From Furcasterigmium furcatum (Eukaryota; Ascomycota; Sordariomycetes; Glomerellales; Plectosphaerellaceae), in NCBI GenBank assembly GCA_001599815.1, contig BCIA01000003.1:5619598-5683597 (forward strand): 64,000 nucleotides of DNA. The letters run 5' to 3'. The first letter of the stretch is position 1. Each line of letters starts with the position of its first letter. Shown here one piece after another: positions 62,086 through 64,000 of this stretch. The position numbers and the translations under genes were made by a program. The notes below the pieces were generated by a model. The model made no database searches. It worked only from the letters and a program-made list of their open reading frames with translations, and was not told the origin of the DNA.

Positions 62086-63876
62086 ATGTCAAAGTCGGTC
62101 GACGGCGAGAAGGCCTTCCCCAATGACGCCGCCCAAGTCAAGAGCGAACAGAATGGCGAGAATTCGGCTCTTCAGGAGCGGGACGGGCACTCGTTGGACA
62201 AGCAGCTGCACTCTCGCCATGTCAGCATGATAGCAATCGGTGGCGCTCTGGGCACAGGGTTGCTTGTCGGGACGTAGGTTTCGAATCTCACACGCATAAA
62301 TCTACGATTGGATGCTGACAGCACATTCAGAGGCTCCTCGCTCGTGAGAGCCGGGCCAGCATCTATCCTGATCGACTACAGCATTGTGGGCTTCATCGTC
62401 TACTTGGTTATGGGCGCCTTGGGCGAGGTCATCTCCTTCATGCCCCTCGCCATCGGCTATGGAGGATACGCAACTCGCCTGGTTGACCCGGCGCTTGGAT
62501 TTGCTACCGGCTACGCCTACTTCTTCAACTTTGTTCTTGCCGTGCCGAACCAGATTGCGGCTTTCGCACTGATCATGAGATTCTGGGTTGGGGACACCGT
62601 CAGCCCGGCAGTGTTCATTACCATCGCCATCGTCGTCATCGTTCTCATCAACAGCGCCAACGTCAAATACTTTGGAGAGTTTGAGTTCTGGCTCTCCGGG
62701 CTCAAGGTCATAATTCTGGTGGGCGTCATCCTGTTGCTGCTGGTCCTAGCAGCGGGAGGCGGGCCGACGGGAGATCGTCCTGGCTTCCGCTACTGGAGCG
62801 ACCCAGGCGCCTTCGCCGAGTACAGAGTCGAGGGCGCGAACGGTCGTCTGCTCGGTCTATGGACCGCCATGATTACGGCGGTCTATGCGTTTACCGGCAC
62901 GGAACTTGTCGGCGTCACGGTGGGCGAGACACGAAATGCCAGGCTCGCCATGCCCAAGGCTATCCGCCTCACCTTCTTCCGTATCCTCTTCTTCTACGTC
63001 GCCTCAGTTTTCCTGCTCGGCTTAGTCGTCCCGTATAACAGCCCTGAGCTCGCATTTGCCGTGGGGGCAAAGACGAGCGCTTCTGCATCGCCCTTTGTGG
63101 TGGCCATTAAGTTGGCCAAGATCAAAGGTCTGGACCATGTCATCAACGGTTGTCTGGTCATTTTCGTTTTCTCAGCCGCAAATTCGGACCTCTACATCGC
63201 GGCGCGCACCCTGTACGGCATTTCAGTGGATGGAAAGGCACCCAAGATCTTCTCACGCACGGCGAAGAATGGTGTTCCACTGGTCGCGCTCGCTTTCTGC
63301 TCGCTTTTCTGCTGCCTCGCCTACATGACCCTGTCCACCGGCGCTCAGATGGCTTTCAGCTATCTCTCGAACGTTGTGTCTGTCTTTGGTAAGACATTCC
63401 ACCCCTATCATTCTTGCCGGCGTCCTGCTAACCGTCTGTCAGCCCTTCTGGCATGGATCTCGATTCTGATTACTCACATCTTCTTCACCCGCGCCTTGAA
63501 GTCCCAGCGCATCGATGCCGCGTACATTCCCTACCGCGCCCCGCTGGGCGTTTTGGGGTCCTATTTCGCGGTGGCTTTCTTGATCCTCCTGACCCTGACA
63601 CAGGGCGTCAACAACTTCGTCCTCGGATTTGACTACAAAGGCTTCATTGTGGCGTACATCGGAATACCGGTTTTCCTCGGCTGTTTTCTGGGTTATAAGT
63701 TTGTCCACAAAACCAAGCGTGTCCGCGCATGTGATGCGGATCTGGCCACTGGCGTACCGACAGAAACCGTGGCGGAAGAGAGAGCTCGTGTCAAGGCTGC
63801 CAGGAAGGAAGATGAAACGCCTACCAGCCGGCGTTGCCACAACTTCTACACCAAGGTGGTTTCTCTGCTCTTTTAA
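62086..63876 (+). CDS. Amino-acid permease (APC superfamily, yeast AAT type)
   Basis: Three exons, join(62086..62273,62331..63388,63443..63876), give 559 aa. Introns are 57 and 54 nt, the last with GTAAGA, a CTAAC branch and GTCAG. After a hydrophilic N-tail comes the family's helix 1 with the unwound substrate motif (SRHVSMIAIGGALGTGLLVG, then TGSSLVRAGPASIL). Next are YSIVGFIVYLVMGALGEVIS, the FWLSGLKVIILVGVILLLL helix, FTGTELVGVTVGETRNA and IFVFSAANSDLYIAARTLYG, all typical of fungal YAT permeases. The C-terminal tail is charged. It is a plasma-membrane proton symporter for amino acids. Substrate range (general or specific) cannot be read. ASASPFVVAIK and GISVDGKAPKIF are standard blocks. 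Confidence 0.94.
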
Positions 63877-64000
63877 TGAGGTCATCTGCGGCCCAGCCCA
63901 TCGCCTAGTATGAAATGAATAAGGACGCTGGTTGGCGCCAAGGTTGGACGGTTCGCCTTCAGTCACTCGTGCTGATGGCAGGTTTCGGACGGTACTGTTA

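Overview
The window looks like nuclear DNA of a filamentous ascomycete (Pezizomycotina, most likely Sordariomycetes). The evidence is short phase-consistent introns of about 30-130 nt with GTRAGT donors, CTAAC-like branch sites and YAG acceptors; GC-rich third codon positions; and fungal families such as Zn2Cys6 regulators, rhodopsin-domain receptors, 2EXR, DUF3712, Clr5, PL3 pectate lyase and tannase-type esterase. The species cannot be fixed from the sequence. Secreted pectate lyase and esterase genes plus small secreted proteins fit a plant-associated or litter-degrading lifestyle.

Layout. 1-9.3 kb: 3' end of a DapA-family aldolase, about 2.7 kb without a convincing gene, a seven-helix rhodopsin-domain protein, a six-cysteine secreted protein and a BTB gene carrying an in-frame stop. 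9.5-20.2 kb: carbohydrate region with a secreted GH3 glycosidase, a broken amidohydrolase fragment, a second GH3 enzyme, a Zn2Cys6 regulator and a maltose-type sugar transporter. The second GH3 gene and the transporter share a rare upstream motif (CGG-N5-CGG). 20.6-31.1 kb: C2H2 zinc-finger protein, large unrecognised protein, large membrane protein, GPI-type surface protein and F-box protein. 31.5-40.8 kb: nitrogen-type region with a secreted amidase and an NCS1 permease (convergent, 39 nt apart, both with clustered GATA sites upstream), two divergent Zn2Cys6 regulators and an NmrA-like protein. 41-45 kb: secreted protein, 2EXR protein and a decayed pogo/Fot1-type DDE transposon. 45.7-64 kb: PAN-like membrane protein, frameshifted small secreted protein, PL3 pectate lyase, tannase-type esterase, DUF3712 protein, Clr5 protein, two fungal glycine-rich membrane proteins and an amino-acid permease.

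How the genes may work together (inference): GH3 enzyme, regulator and transporter look like a small glycoside-uptake regulon, with the regulator the natural candidate for the shared site. The amidase and NCS1 permease look like a nitrogen-scavenging pair under AreA/NIT2-type control. Gene decay is visible in four places (BTB, amidohydrolase, transposon, small secreted protein). The transposon carries only C-to-T-type stop codons, as expected from RIP. Exon boundaries were worked out by hand from splice signals and reading phase and are not supported by transcripts.
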